Below are positions 24,602 to 32,930 of a stretch of DNA of 64,000 nt, in pieces. The DNA comes from Hymenobacter puniceus (GTDB taxonomy: Bacteria; Bacteroidota; Bacteroidia; Cytophagales; Hymenobacteraceae): assembly GCF_014333525.1 (NCBI RefSeq), contig NZ_JACSCX010000001.1, positions 434,001 through 498,000 of the forward strand. The letters are read 5' to 3'. Position 1 is the stretch's first letter, and the number at the start of each line of letters is the position of its first letter. A program made the translations under genes and the position numbers. The notes below the pieces were generated by a model. It saw only the letters and a list, made by a program, of their open reading frames with translations, made no database searches and was not told where the DNA came from.

Positions 24602-25495
24602 TTAAGCCTGATCCTGCGTGCCGGTGCGTTTAGGAGCGGAACCATAGTCGGGTTCCTTTTCATCGGCTGGCCGGTTCTCCTGGCGGCTGGCTTCGCCGTA
24701 GTTGCGGCTCTTATCCTGGCTGTCGTAGTCGCCGCGGGCAGGCGAGCCTACTTGGGAGTTGTCGGTGGCAGCGTCGTACTCATCGTTGTAGGAGCCACCG
24801 CGTGAGCCATGGCCGTCTTGTGTGCTACCGCTGTAGCTGCTGCCGGCACCGGCATTCCCTTCTTCCGGCATGGCGGCAGGGCGTCCGGCCTCGTCTTGGG
24901 CATTGGCAGTGCCACCAGTCGCAGCCGCGCCAGGAGTAGGCTGGCGGTAGTTGCTGTCGTCGGGGTGGCCCTGGTTGTCATAGCCACCACGCGAAGAATG
25001 CGCGTCTTCCTGCTGGTTACGCTCATCTGCGGTGCCTGGCGTCCGCAGTCCAGCTTGCAGCGGGCTGCCGCCCGACGTGTTGCCGTAGTCAGCGCTGTAG
25101 CCTTCGCTGCGGGTTGCCTGCGAACCATTGTCATTTTGTTGGCTGGTAGGGCTTCCCATACCTAGGCCATTGTCGCCGTTGCCTTGCAACGCCTGGTGGC
25201 CGTCGTGAGGCATGGTAGTGTCTGATGGCGGAGCAGCTTCGCGGGCAGGCTCCGGCGTCAGGTTGCGCACCTGGTTGCCGTAGCCACCGTGCGTGTGCCC
25301 CAGGTGGCCGTGGGGCCCAAACTCGCCCCGGTCGGGGCTGCTCTGCTGGTTTTCAAGCCGGTCGGGGTCCTGGAAGCTGGTTTGCGTACTGCTAAGATCG
25401 TAGCGGCTGCCCTCACTGCCTACTGTGGAGTTACTGTTATCGGCCGGAGCAGATCCTGGCTCAGCGTTATGGGGAGTTTGTTCGTTGTTTTCCAT
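24602..25495 (-). CDS. Intrinsically disordered hydrophilin-like protein
   Basis: 297 residues, almost wholly Gly, Asn, Asp, Gln, Ser, Pro, Ala, Glu and Arg. I find no Cys, Trp or Ile and very few bulky hydrophobics. There is no signal peptide, so it is cytoplasmic. Imperfect short repeats occur: SSRGGYDNQG, GSRGGSYNDEYD, ARGDYDSQDKSRNYG, plus SADYGNTSG and DYGSAPK. Length, composition and repeats fit hydrophilins/LEA-like desiccation or osmotic-stress proteins, but no named domain is visible. The cold-shock gene starts 249 bp away on the other strand, so the two are divergent and could share a stress response. Coding reality is supported by the clean ATG and stop and by the terminator. Confidence 0.75.
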   Translation of the reverse strand: MENNEQTPHNAEPGSAPADNSNSTVGSEGSRYDLSSTQTSFQDPDRLENQQSSPDRGEFGPHGHLGHTHGGYGNQVRNLTPEPAREAAPPSDTTMPHDGHQALQGNGDNGLGMGSPTSQQNDNGSQATRSEGYSADYGNTSGGSPLQAGLRTPGTADERNQQEDAHSSRGGYDNQGHPDDSNYRQPTPGAAATGGTANAQDEAGRPAAMPEEGNAGAGSSYSGSTQDGHGSRGGSYNDEYDAATDNSQVGSPARGDYDSQDKSRNYGEASRQENRPADEKEPDYGSAPKRTGTQDQA

Positions 25496-25743
25496 GGAGT
25501 ATACTGCCGTTTTTGGCGGGAATAAGCGTGGCAGCTAGCAGCTATACGGCACCGTTTCGCGCATTGTTCGTGCTGGTTAGCTGAACTACTATAGCCAGCG
25601 TGCAAGCAGGTTTTGCGGCCCTGCTTCTGTTACCCAACAGCACCACGGCTATGGGTTGGATGGTTGTTCGTACCTGTTTATTGGAAATAGCTATTAGATT
25701 TACCGGCGTCTTTTCCACACTTCCACTACAAGCAGGTTCTTCT

Positions 25744-25944
25744 ATGAAAACGGGCAAAGTGAAGTTCTTCAATGAATCGAAGGGCTTCGGTTTTATCATC
25801 CAAGACGAAAACGAGCAGGATATTTTCGTACACCAGACGGGCCTGATTCACGAAATTCGTGAAAACGACCGGGTTTCTTTCGAGGTAATTGAGGGCAAGA
25901 AAGGCCTGAATGCCGTGAAAGTAGAGCGTATTGCCGCCGTGTAA
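25744..25944 (+). CDS. Cold-shock protein (CspA family)
   Basis: 66 residues from the ATG at 25744, the typical length. The RNP motifs are intact: KGFGFI (RNP1, within NESKGFGFIIQDEN) and DIFVHQ (RNP2). The single OB-fold binds RNA or single-stranded DNA in the cytoplasm and acts as an RNA chaperone. The frame is open for 48 codons upstream, but the family start is clear. About 250 bp separate it from the divergent disordered-protein gene, room for a long cold-responsive leader, though I cannot identify one. Two stacked hairpins follow the stop. Confidence 0.95.
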   Translation: MKTGKVKFFNESKGFGFIIQDENEQDIFVHQTGLIHEIRENDRVSFEVIEGKKGLNAVKVERIAAV

Positions 25945-25953
25945 TACTCATTC

Positions 25954-26019
25954 AGGGTAGCCTACCACGCAAAAAGCTCCGGCTGTCAGGCCGGAGCTTT
26001 TTGCGTGGTAGGCTACCCT
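25954..26019. terminator. Bidirectional terminator, 30-bp perfect stem
   Basis: 25954-25983 and 25990-26019 are exact complements with a 6-nt loop. The stem holds GCAAAAAGCTCCGGC and so offers A/T tracts in both directions. It is 9 bp after the cold-shock stop codon. Confidence 0.88.
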
Positions 26020-26026
26020 ATTTCCT

Positions 26027-26090
26027 CTTATATAACAAGGCCGCCGCATCAACTCTTATCAGAGACAATGCGGCGGCCTTATTATATAAG
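26027..26090. terminator. Second bidirectional hairpin, 23-bp stem with one mismatch
   Basis: 26027-26049 pairs with 26068-26090 (CTTATATAA...AAGGCCGCCGCAT). It lies 10 bp downstream of the gldH stop on the minus strand, so it probably serves gldH, while the neighbouring hairpin serves csp. Confidence 0.8.
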
Positions 26091-26100
26091 GGGAAGTCTG

Positions 26101-26595
26101 CTAGGGTTTGCGCGGCGCAACCTGGGCTACCCGCACACCCACGGCCATTAGCCCTGGCAGCTGATCCTGGCGCATGTACTGTTCCAAAACCAGCTTGTAA
26201 GTGCCCGTCTGCCGAAACTGTTGGTTAGGCAGTGCCAGAAATTGGTGGTCGTAGATGTCGCCGGTACCTTGGCCGCGTGGTTCGCCGGTTTGTGGGTCCA
26301 TGAGAAACATCTGATGCAACAGCTGCGAAACGGGCTTACCATCAGGGCCTGTGAGGGTGTGCTTCAGGTACAGGTTATAGTAGCCATAGGCGGAGGCATT
26401 GCGCACGTTGAAGTACACGTCGTAGTGCTGCGTAGTGTCAGCAATATCGAACGTGAAAGCGGGCTTCTGCCGCACCGACCACGTGTAGCCCTCGAAATCA
26501 ACATTCTTCTCATAAAGCTGATTCTGGTCACAGGCAGCTAGCACTGCGGCCAGCACCAGCACCGGCAGCCAACGGATTTGCTTAAGCTTAGTCAT
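26101..26595 (-). CDS. gldH: Gliding motility lipoprotein GldH
   Basis: 164 residues. Lipoprotein signal MTKLKQIRWLPVLVLAAVLA with lipobox LAAC (Cys22). GldH hallmarks: YEKNVDFEGYTWSVRQKPAF, TFDIADTTQHYDVYFNVRNA, YGYYNLYLKHTLTGPDGKPV, TGDIYDHQFLAL, and a C-terminal FRQTGTYKLVLEQYMRQDQL PGL segment. Family knowledge: GldH is an outer-membrane-associated lipoprotein needed for gliding and chitin use in Flavobacterium. It is widely kept in Bacteroidota, also in non-gliders. It starts 12 bp after ricT, so the two form an operon, an arrangement I recall from other Bacteroidota. Sorting is presumably to the outer membrane. Confidence 0.92.
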   Translation of the reverse strand: MTKLKQIRWLPVLVLAAVLAACDQNQLYEKNVDFEGYTWSVRQKPAFTFDIADTTQHYDVYFNVRNASAYGYYNLYLKHTLTGPDGKPVSQLLHQMFLMDPQTGEPRGQGTGDIYDHQFLALPNQQFRQTGTYKLVLEQYMRQDQLPGLMAVGVRVAQVAPRKP

Positions 26596-26606
26596 CAGCT
26601 ATTGAT

Positions 26607-28304
26607 TCAGGAAATACTGGGAGGAGTTGGAGTAGCGGAGCTGCTGTTCTCCCCCCGGCCGCCTCCTTCGCCGCGGCGGCCACCGCGGCGTCCGCGGCCT
26701 CCTTCGCGACCCTCACGGCCTTCGCGGCCTTCACGAGGTGGGCGCTCAGCACTGCCTTCCGGCGCCACCGGGCGTGCACTGGGCTCACCGGATGCGGAAC
26801 TACCCCGGCCGCCACGCCGCTCGCCGCCGCCTCTGCCCTGGCGGGGTTCAGTGGCAGCACCATCGGCGGTGTTGCGGCGGCCCTCACGAGCTTCACGGCC
26901 TTCGCCCCGGCTGGCCTCGTCGCGGGAACTTCCCTCGGCACTGCCGCCGGAGCGGTTACGGTTGTTGCGCCGGTTAAGGGGTTTGGCAGCCGCGCCGCGT
27001 GGGCGGCGCGGCTCCTCGCTGCCACCGTCAGTAGCCGGAGATGCCGTAGGCTCGTCTGTATTAGCTGATGTGGCAGGTGTAGCGGCTACTCCCGCTGCGC
27101 GCCCCCGGCCACCGCCCCGCGGTGCGGATGTGGCCGGGCGCTCCTCGACTGGGGCGTCAGTGCGGCCCTTTTTCTTGGTTCGCTTCAGGCGCTTGCCTGC
27201 TTTTATCTTGTCGTCGAGGCGCTCTAATGAGCCTTCCACAATGGCCGTTACGTCGGGAGCCTTTTCTTCTTCGCGCAAGGCTACCAGCAGTGTATCCACC
27301 ACTTCCCCGCGCTTGTTCAGGTCCTGTACCTCGCGCACCCGGTCCGTGCTGAGCACCACCCAATTGTTGTCGCCGCGCACAGCAAACCACATTTTGCGGC
27401 GGAAAATATCGGTTTTCTGCAGAACGTATTCGCCTTTGCTGGTGATGAGCGGGCGCTGTACCTGCGGAATGTCTTTGAGGGCGTCGAGGTAGGTGTCGAG
27501 CTCGTAGTTCAGGCAGCACTTCAGGCGTCCGCACTGGCCCGAGAGCTTGGCCGGATTGAGGCTTAGGTTCTGGTAGCGGGCAGCCGTGGTGCTTACACTC
27601 TTGAAATCTGTTAGCCAGGTAGAGCAGCACAGCTCGCGGCCACACACCCCAATACCGCCCAGGCGGCCGGCCTCGTGGCGTAGCGAAATCTGGCGCATCT
27701 CCACCCGCACCCGAAACTCATCGGCGAGGCGCTTGATCAGGTCCCGGAAATCCACCCGGTCTTCGGCCGAGTAGAAAAATGTGGCGCGGGTGCGGTCGGC
27801 CTGATACTCCACATCGGAGAGCTTCATTTTCAGGCGCAGCTCGTCTACCACGGTGCGGGCCCGAAACATGGTGCCGGTTTCCAGGTCGCGCACGGCGTTC
27901 CAGCGTTCCACGTCCTGCTCGGTAGCTACCCGCAGAATGTTGCGGATGTCCTTGGAGTCGGTGGGAACCTTCTTTTTCTTCATTTGCAGGCGTACCAGTT
28001 CGCCCTTAAGCGAAACGTGCCCCAAGTGCCAGCCACTGCCGCCGGCCTCTATCACGACGGCGTCGCCGGTGATAAGGGGCAGGTGGCTAGCGTTGCGGTA
28101 AAAGTCTTTTCGGCCGCCTTTAAAGCGGATTTCAACCAGGTCGAAGCCTTTGAAGTCACTGGGAGTATCTAAATCCTGGAGCCAGTCGAAAACATTAAGA
28201 CGAGTGCAGCCACTGCTACAGCTGCCTTTCGAGCCGCAGCCCGTGGCAGACGTGGTAGAGCAGCCTCCACCGGATGAGCCGGATGAGCAAGTAGAACAGG
28301 CCAC
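26607..28304 (-). CDS. ricT: PSP1-domain protein RicT (YaaT) with Arg/Gly-rich C-terminal tail
   Basis: 565 residues from a GTG at 28304 (ACSTCSSGSSGGGC follows). That start matches the family's Cys-rich N-terminus and leaves the TATCTTTG promoter box upstream. An in-frame TTG at 28364 actually overlaps that box. After six cysteines within the first 33 residues comes the PSP1 core, with FKGFDLVEIRFKGGRKDFY, the paired motifs GIGVCGRELCCSTW and LSGQCGRLKCCLNYE, and a downstream DIFRRKMWF region. Family knowledge: RicT acts with RicA and RicF in Bacillus, an FeS-containing complex that regulates RNase Y. The final ~180 residues are disordered and rich in Arg, Gly, Glu and Ser (REGREGREGREGGRGRRGGR), like RNA-binding RGG tails. 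Operon with gldH. Confidence 0.9.
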   Translation of the reverse strand: MACSTCSSGSSGGGCSTTSATGCGSKGSCSSGCTRLNVFDWLQDLDTPSDFKGFDLVEIRFKGGRKDFYRNASHLPLITGDAVVIEAGGSGWHLGHVSLKGELVRLQMKKKKVPTDSKDIRNILRVATEQDVERWNAVRDLETGTMFRARTVVDELRLKMKLSDVEYQADRTRATFFYSAEDRVDFRDLIKRLADEFRVRVEMRQISLRHEAGRLGGIGVCGRELCCSTWLTDFKSVSTTAARYQNLSLNPAKLSGQCGRLKCCLNYELDTYLDALKDIPQVQRPLITSKGEYVLQKTDIFRRKMWFAVRGDNNWVVLSTDRVREVQDLNKRGEVVDTLLVALREEEKAPDVTAIVEGSLERLDDKIKAGKRLKRTKKKGRTDAPVEERPATSAPRGGGRGRAAGVAATPATSANTDEPTASPATDGGSEEPRRPRGAAAKPLNRRNNRNRSGGSAEGSSRDEASRGEGREAREGRRNTADGAATEPRQGRGGGERRGGRGSSASGEPSARPVAPEGSAERPPREGREGREGREGGRGRRGGRRGEGGGRGENSSSATPTPPSIS

Positions 28305-28361
28305 TGGTGAGGTATCTATATAGTGAAGCAGCGCCGGGCGCCGCGGAAAATCGGTTTCAGA

Positions 28362-28369
28362 CAAAGATA
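28362..28369 (-). promoter_or_regulatory. ricT: -7 box TATCTTTG for ricT-gldH
   Basis: A perfect TAnnTTTG element on the minus strand, 57 bp upstream of the GTG at 28304. Its final TTG coincides with a spurious in-frame TTG start, which argues for the shorter protein. Confidence 0.55.
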
Positions 28370-28700
28370 CAGAAATCAGCTGCGGAAGACAGGACCTGGT
28401 GCTCCCCCTGAATCAGCTACTGCTTCCGTTGCCTGCTCTAATGTGGCAAAAGCGGAGAACGTTTCATCAGAATTTATTTTCTAAAATTACACAATACCTA
28501 TTTTACCCTTTTTCTTCATACTTCCTTCATTATTTTCAAGCTAGCGCACCTTTTTGCACGATTATCATGCGAATAGCAAAAAGGGCAGATGTATATAATT
28601 CTGTCAATCACACGGTTCATATTTTGTGATATCATTAATAAAGTCGTAAGTTTTGACCACAATTCGTCCCTTTCACTCCACAACCAACTCAACCCCTTTC

Positions 28701-29510
28701 ATGAAAGCACCCCGTTTACTTACCCCGATGGCGCTGCTGTTTGGCGCAACAATGGCCCTTTCGTCTTGCGAGAAGAAGCAAGAAGTCTTGGCAAAAAATG
28801 AACTCTCCGAAGAAACCATCGGCCAGATCCGCACCCTGGGCTTTGGTACTTCTGACGCCAAAGCTGTAGAAGGTGGCGTACTGGTGGAAGGCGACATTCT
28901 GCTCACCAATGAAATGCTGAACAGCGCCCCCGAGTATTCGATGCTACGTGTAGGCCAAGACGAGCAGTACCGTACCAACAACCTGGTAAGCACCTCGAGC
29001 GGCACCCGCACCATCACCATCCGCGTTTCCACCAACCTGCCATCGGCTTACGTTACGGCTACCGACGAGCTGATCCGCCGCTACAATGCCGAGAACCTGC
29101 GTCTGCGCTTTTCGCGCGTAACGTCGGGCGGCAATATTGTGCTGAGCGCTGCTCCAGCTGGCTCTAGCTACCTCGCTTCCGCTGGTTTCCCTTCCGGCGG
29201 CAATCCTTACGGCTCGGTACAGGTTAACTCGGCCGCTATCGGCACGGCTAACGCCTCTACTTACATTGCCACCATCCTGGCCCACGAAGTTGGTCACTGC
29301 ATCGGCTTCCGCCACACCGACTACATGAGCCGTCAGTATAGCTGCGGTGGCTCGGCTGTGAACGAGGGTGCCAGCACCGTTGGTGCTGTATACATCCCCG
29401 GCACGCCATCCGGCCCCGACCCGAACTCGTGGATGCTGGCCTGCATCGGCAGCGGTGCTAACCGCCCGTTCAACACCAACGACCGTACAGCTCTCAACTA
29501 CGTGTACTAA
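28701..29510 (+). CDS. M57-type zinc metalloprotease lipoprotein
   Basis: 269 residues from the ATG at 28701. The signal MKAPRLLTPMALLFGATMAL ends in lipobox LSSC with Cys23. The catalytic motif is HEVGHCIGFRH (His195, Glu196, His199, His205), the HExxHxxGxxH pattern of metzincin-like M57 (dual-action HEIGH) peptidases. GTRTITIRVSTNLPSAYVTA and RYNAENLRLRFSRVTSGGNI form the substrate-binding half. Family knowledge: Bacteroidota M57 proteins are secreted or surface lipoproteins acting on host or environmental proteins. No T9SS sorting domain is present. Upstream is a -7-like TAAGTTTTG (28647-28655) with a 3-base spacer. A hairpin terminator follows. Confidence 0.9.
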   Translation: MKAPRLLTPMALLFGATMALSSCEKKQEVLAKNELSEETIGQIRTLGFGTSDAKAVEGGVLVEGDILLTNEMLNSAPEYSMLRVGQDEQYRTNNLVSTSSGTRTITIRVSTNLPSAYVTATDELIRRYNAENLRLRFSRVTSGGNIVLSAAPAGSSYLASAGFPSGGNPYGSVQVNSAAIGTANASTYIATILAHEVGHCIGFRHTDYMSRQYSCGGSAVNEGASTVGAVYIPGTPSGPDPNSWMLACIGSGANRPFNTNDRTALNYVY

Positions 29511-29565
29511 GCATTGCTAGCGGCCGCCTGATTTCTCCACGAAAGGACTGGCGCAGAAATGCATA

Positions 29566-29601
29566 AAAAACCCCTGGTTCCACTTGGAGCCAGGGGTTTT
29601 T
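29566..29601 (+). terminator. Terminator of the M57 protease gene
   Basis: AAAAACCCCTGG and CCAGGGGTTTTT form the stem, with a 12-nt loop, 55 bp after the stop. Confidence 0.88.
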
Positions 29602-29988
29602 CGTTGGTGAATAGTGCTCCTGAAGTACTTACCAAATCATTTCGTTGCTTTAGTGCAATAGCAGGCCTACTCGCACCCGGGAATTTATAGCAGCTACCTA
29701 CAGCACTGTGCGGCTGTGCCCTGGCTTTGTCTGCCGCTTCAACCGATTTAGAGAAGGATACAGACAGAGACAATACACGACATGGAAAGCATCGGCCATA
29801 GTATTCTTGCTGACTTATCTTCACAGAATGCCCCGCCAAGGCGGATTTGTGCGCTAACCGGTTCGGCATAATGCCTTGTGCTGCCTGATTTCTCCGGCAG
29901 GCCAGCTTGCGCGACTGATGAATGTGAGTTTGCGCGTATAGCCGCTCAGGCCTCCGCCGTTATTCGCTCAGCTACAGCCGGTACAAGA
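29602..29988. other. Gene-free stretch, nothing recognised
   Basis: About 390 bp between the M57 terminator and the stop of the S8 protease. A 120-codon minus-strand frame overlaps the terminator and lacks any protein-like features. No repeat or promoter box was found. Confidence 0.45.
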
Positions 29989-32619
29989 CTATAGCACCAC
30001 AATCCGGCGGATTATGCGAGAGCTGCCCTCCGCTTCGATGTGCAGCAGATAGGTACCCGGACGCAATCCGGCAGTAGGCATGTAGTTGATTGTGCCGGAA
30101 AAGGAACTTTGCTGCAGCAAGCGGCCCAGGTTATCGTAGAGGCGCAGGTTAAGGGCAGCTCCAACCGGACCAACTATATTGAGCGGGGTGCCAGCCACCA
30201 CCGGCACCGGAAATACCAGCACTTCCTGCGGCCGTACCCGCAGCACTACCTCTGTTTGGCTGTAGAACGAGCGCCCCTGGCTGTCTTTCATTTCCAGACG
30301 GTATTGGTTGTAGCCGGGCGCAGCCGTAAGGTCCGTGAGCGTAAAACGAAGCTGCAAAACCGGACTTTGCGTGAGCACCGTGCGCCAGGCGCCTTGCTCC
30401 AGCCGTTGCAGGTTGAGTTGCTGCAGCCGAAAATTGCTGCCCAACTCTACCAGCAACTGCACAGTATCGGCCACGGGCTGCCGGGCCACAAAGGAACGCA
30501 GGTAGCAGTTGAAACCCGCCGTAGTCAGGTCGATGGTAGTACCGCGCTCGGCCACTTGTCCCCGGAATACTGGCGCAACGGCATAGTGTGGCGTAGCGGC
30601 GGCACTCCCCGGCAGAATATGCACAGTATCGGAGGTTAGCCGGAAAGGCTCCAGATGGGTAGCACCCAAGCGGTAAAGCTGGTACTGGGTGGCACCAGGC
30701 ACCCGCGGCCAATACAGCAGCGTTTCGTCGGGGCAGGTATAGCCGATGCTCAGGGGCAGCGGACGAGCCAGCGCAAATGTATCAGACACGAACGTGCCAC
30801 TGGGGCCTGCTACCATCCGCAGTTGAGCCAGCGTGGTGGTATCGGGAGCAGCCCAGGCAAAGGTGCGTGCCGCCAGCGGCACCGTGGCCACGGGCCGCCA
30901 CGCCGTGCTCCCAACCGCCCGATACTGGAGTTGGCCGTTTGCAGCCGGGCCGGCCCACTGCCAACGCAGACGGTTGAGCTGGCCAGGCCGTGCGTTGCGC
31001 AGTTTGGTAGGCGTCAGCCACTCAAAGCCGCTAGCTAATTCATATGCCACACTGGATGCCTGCGGCCCTGCTGCTACTGCATAGCCACGTATGAATACCG
31101 TATAGGTGCCGGGCGCAGGTGCCGTGAGCGTAATCTGCTCTACATTGTTGAGATGGTCGGGGCCACGGCGGGCAGGCTGAGTTAGCGAGTCGGGGTGCGG
31201 GTAGCTGCTCAGCGTCCAGGGCTGCCAGCTACCACCGTTGCCGGCGAGTTGCACATCCAGGTCGTTGAGCAGCGCTGCCGGGGCATTGGCGGCTGCCTCG
31301 GGGTCAGTCCAGGCCAGGGTTAGCTTGAGTTGCTGCGTACCGGGCGGCACCACCAGTGTGAAAGGTACCGTTTGCCCCTGCCGTACGCTGGCCTGAAAAT
31401 AGTGTCGGTCCAGCACCGTCCGGACGGCCCCCAGCGCATCGGCCTGGCCGAAACCGGCCACGAAATCCACTTCGGGCCGTCCTACGTCATCGGCACTGTT
31501 GAGCAGAACGGCTTTCACCAGCGCCGACGATGGCAGCATGCCGCCATTTTGCTCACGGTACGCCTGCTGTACCAGCAGGCTGATGCCCGATACCAACGCC
31601 GCCGCATCGGAAGAACCACCGTCGCCGAAAGCTACCAGCTCGGGCTTGATGCGGCCATCGTGGGCGGGGCCGCGCGAGCTGCCGGCCGCTACTTCGCCTA
31701 AGGCATTGGTGGCGCCTACGCTCAGCGTGTTTTTTGAGTGCTTGAATTGTCCGGTAAGGTTGGCCACACCGGCCAGCCCCCGATACACGCCCGTAGTACT
31801 GGTTTGGGTGCCGGAATTACCCGACGAAAACACGTGCAGCAACGCCGGCAGCTGCCGGGCCTGGGCATCATAGGCGCGGGTTTCCAGGCCGTAGTAGTTT
31901 TCGATGCCGGTGCCGTAGGAATGATTTTGTACGCTCACGTTGCGCTGCTGCAGCTGGCCGGCCTCATCGGGCAGCAGGTTGTCGTAGCTGGAGCTGGTGA
32001 TGCGCGCCTGCCAGGCCACGCCGCGCCCCGCCGGCGCCGAGTTGCCGCCGCCCGCAATGAGCGTGGCCATAGTAGTGGCATGTGCCGACACCGTAACGGC
32101 CGCCGGGTCTACATTTACCAGACGGCCCTTAAAGTCGATATCATTGACATCCAGCGGATTTTCTTTCACCGAAACCGTCAGGCCCTGCCCGGCCAGCGTG
32201 GGGTAGCGGCGGTGCAGAGGGGTCACGCTGTTCACCGCCAAGTCGGCTTGGTTGAGTTGGCGCTCGTCGTGGGCAGGGCGGTTGGGCACATCAGCAAACA
32301 CCACCAGCGGCGATGCCAGCAGCAATTCCAGCTGAGCACTTTTAAGGCCGGAAACCGTCACCAGGTTATTGGCTTGCAACTGCACGCGCACGCCCGGCAA
32401 CGCCTGTTGAGCCCAGCGGGTGAATTCGGCGGCATTTTGCACCTGCAGGCGAAGCACTTTGGGCAAAGCAGAAGCGGCGCGGCTGGCCGGGGCCGCCAGC
32501 AGCCCCGGCGCCAGCTTGCTACCGGCAGCAGCCCGGGAAGCTTGCTGCGCAACGGCCGGCCCAGCCAGTAGTCCTGCTAATCCCAAACTCGCCCAAATGC
32601 GCAACGCCCGTTGTACCAT
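29989..32619 (-). CDS. Secreted S8 (subtilisin-like) serine protease with T9SS sorting domain
   Basis: 876 residues from the ATG at 32619; an in-frame ATA/ATC region upstream adds nothing credible. Signal peptide MVQRALRIWASLGLAGLLAG to AVAQ. The S8 triad is recognisable but divergent: Asp in LTVSVKENPLDVNDIDFKGR, His180 in VSAHATTMATLIAGG, oxyanion Asn268 in FSSGNSGT, and Ser337 in GGSSDAAALVSG. Two beta-rich fibronectin-like regions follow (YELASGFEWLTPTKLRNARP). The C-terminus has the type A sorting domain pattern: VLVFPVPVVAGTPLNIVGP, LRLYDNLGRLLQQSSFSG, GLRPGTYLLHIEAEGSSRII. It is exported by the type IX system and either released or anchored on the cell surface. A TAACTTTG box lies upstream. 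Confidence 0.9.
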   Translation of the reverse strand: MVQRALRIWASLGLAGLLAGPAVAQQASRAAAGSKLAPGLLAAPASRAASALPKVLRLQVQNAAEFTRWAQQALPGVRVQLQANNLVTVSGLKSAQLELLLASPLVVFADVPNRPAHDERQLNQADLAVNSVTPLHRRYPTLAGQGLTVSVKENPLDVNDIDFKGRLVNVDPAAVTVSAHATTMATLIAGGGNSAPAGRGVAWQARITSSSYDNLLPDEAGQLQQRNVSVQNHSYGTGIENYYGLETRAYDAQARQLPALLHVFSSGNSGTQTSTTGVYRGLAGVANLTGQFKHSKNTLSVGATNALGEVAAGSSRGPAHDGRIKPELVAFGDGGSSDAAALVSGISLLVQQAYREQNGGMLPSSALVKAVLLNSADDVGRPEVDFVAGFGQADALGAVRTVLDRHYFQASVRQGQTVPFTLVVPPGTQQLKLTLAWTDPEAAANAPAALLNDLDVQLAGNGGSWQPWTLSSYPHPDSLTQPARRGPDHLNNVEQITLTAPAPGTYTVFIRGYAVAAGPQASSVAYELASGFEWLTPTKLRNARPGQLNRLRWQWAGPAANGQLQYRAVGSTAWRPVATVPLAARTFAWAAPDTTTLAQLRMVAGPSGTFVSDTFALARPLPLSIGYTCPDETLLYWPRVPGATQYQLYRLGATHLEPFRLTSDTVHILPGSAAATPHYAVAPVFRGQVAERGTTIDLTTAGFNCYLRSFVARQPVADTVQLLVELGSNFRLQQLNLQRLEQGAWRTVLTQSPVLQLRFTLTDLTAAPGYNQYRLEMKDSQGRSFYSQTEVVLRVRPQEVLVFPVPVVAGTPLNIVGPVGAALNLRLYDNLGRLLQQSSFSGTINYMPTAGLRPGTYLLHIEAEGSSRIIRRIVVL

Positions 32620-32677
32620 ACAGATTATCACCTAAAACCGACAAAATAGCCCGTACGCACAAGGCAGGGGCTTCTTT

Positions 32678-32685
32678 CAAAGTTA
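32678..32685 (-). promoter_or_regulatory. -7 box TAACTTTG for the S8 protease gene
   Basis: A perfect TAnnTTTG element on the minus strand, 58 bp upstream of the ATG at 32619. The -33 region has no correctly spaced TTTG. The rest of the gap up to 32930 shows nothing recognisable. Confidence 0.5.
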
Positions 32686-32930
32686 GGAAAAAACCAATGC
32701 TACCAGAAGTACGGCCAGGCAGTAGCAGCCACATAATTCCGGCTTCTGAGGCACCAAATGTTCATCCGATTCTCAACTACCATCACTCAACGCTTATTGC
32801 TGCTGCTCTTCCGAGTGAATACAAGAATACGAGCTACCCATACGGCGCTTTTGCAGAAAAGAAAGAAGCGGCTTGCTCAAACCGATACTTTGCAGCCCGC
32901 ATTCTGGGGTGTATAGCTCGACTTCGCCAG

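Noticed and set aside
29507..29869. 120-codon minus-strand frame after the M57 gene
   Set aside because: It runs through the M57 terminator and its product looks random.
31738..32571. 277-codon frame antisense to the S8 protease
   Set aside because: Gln/His/Gly/Arg-rich mirror of a recognised gene with no family features.
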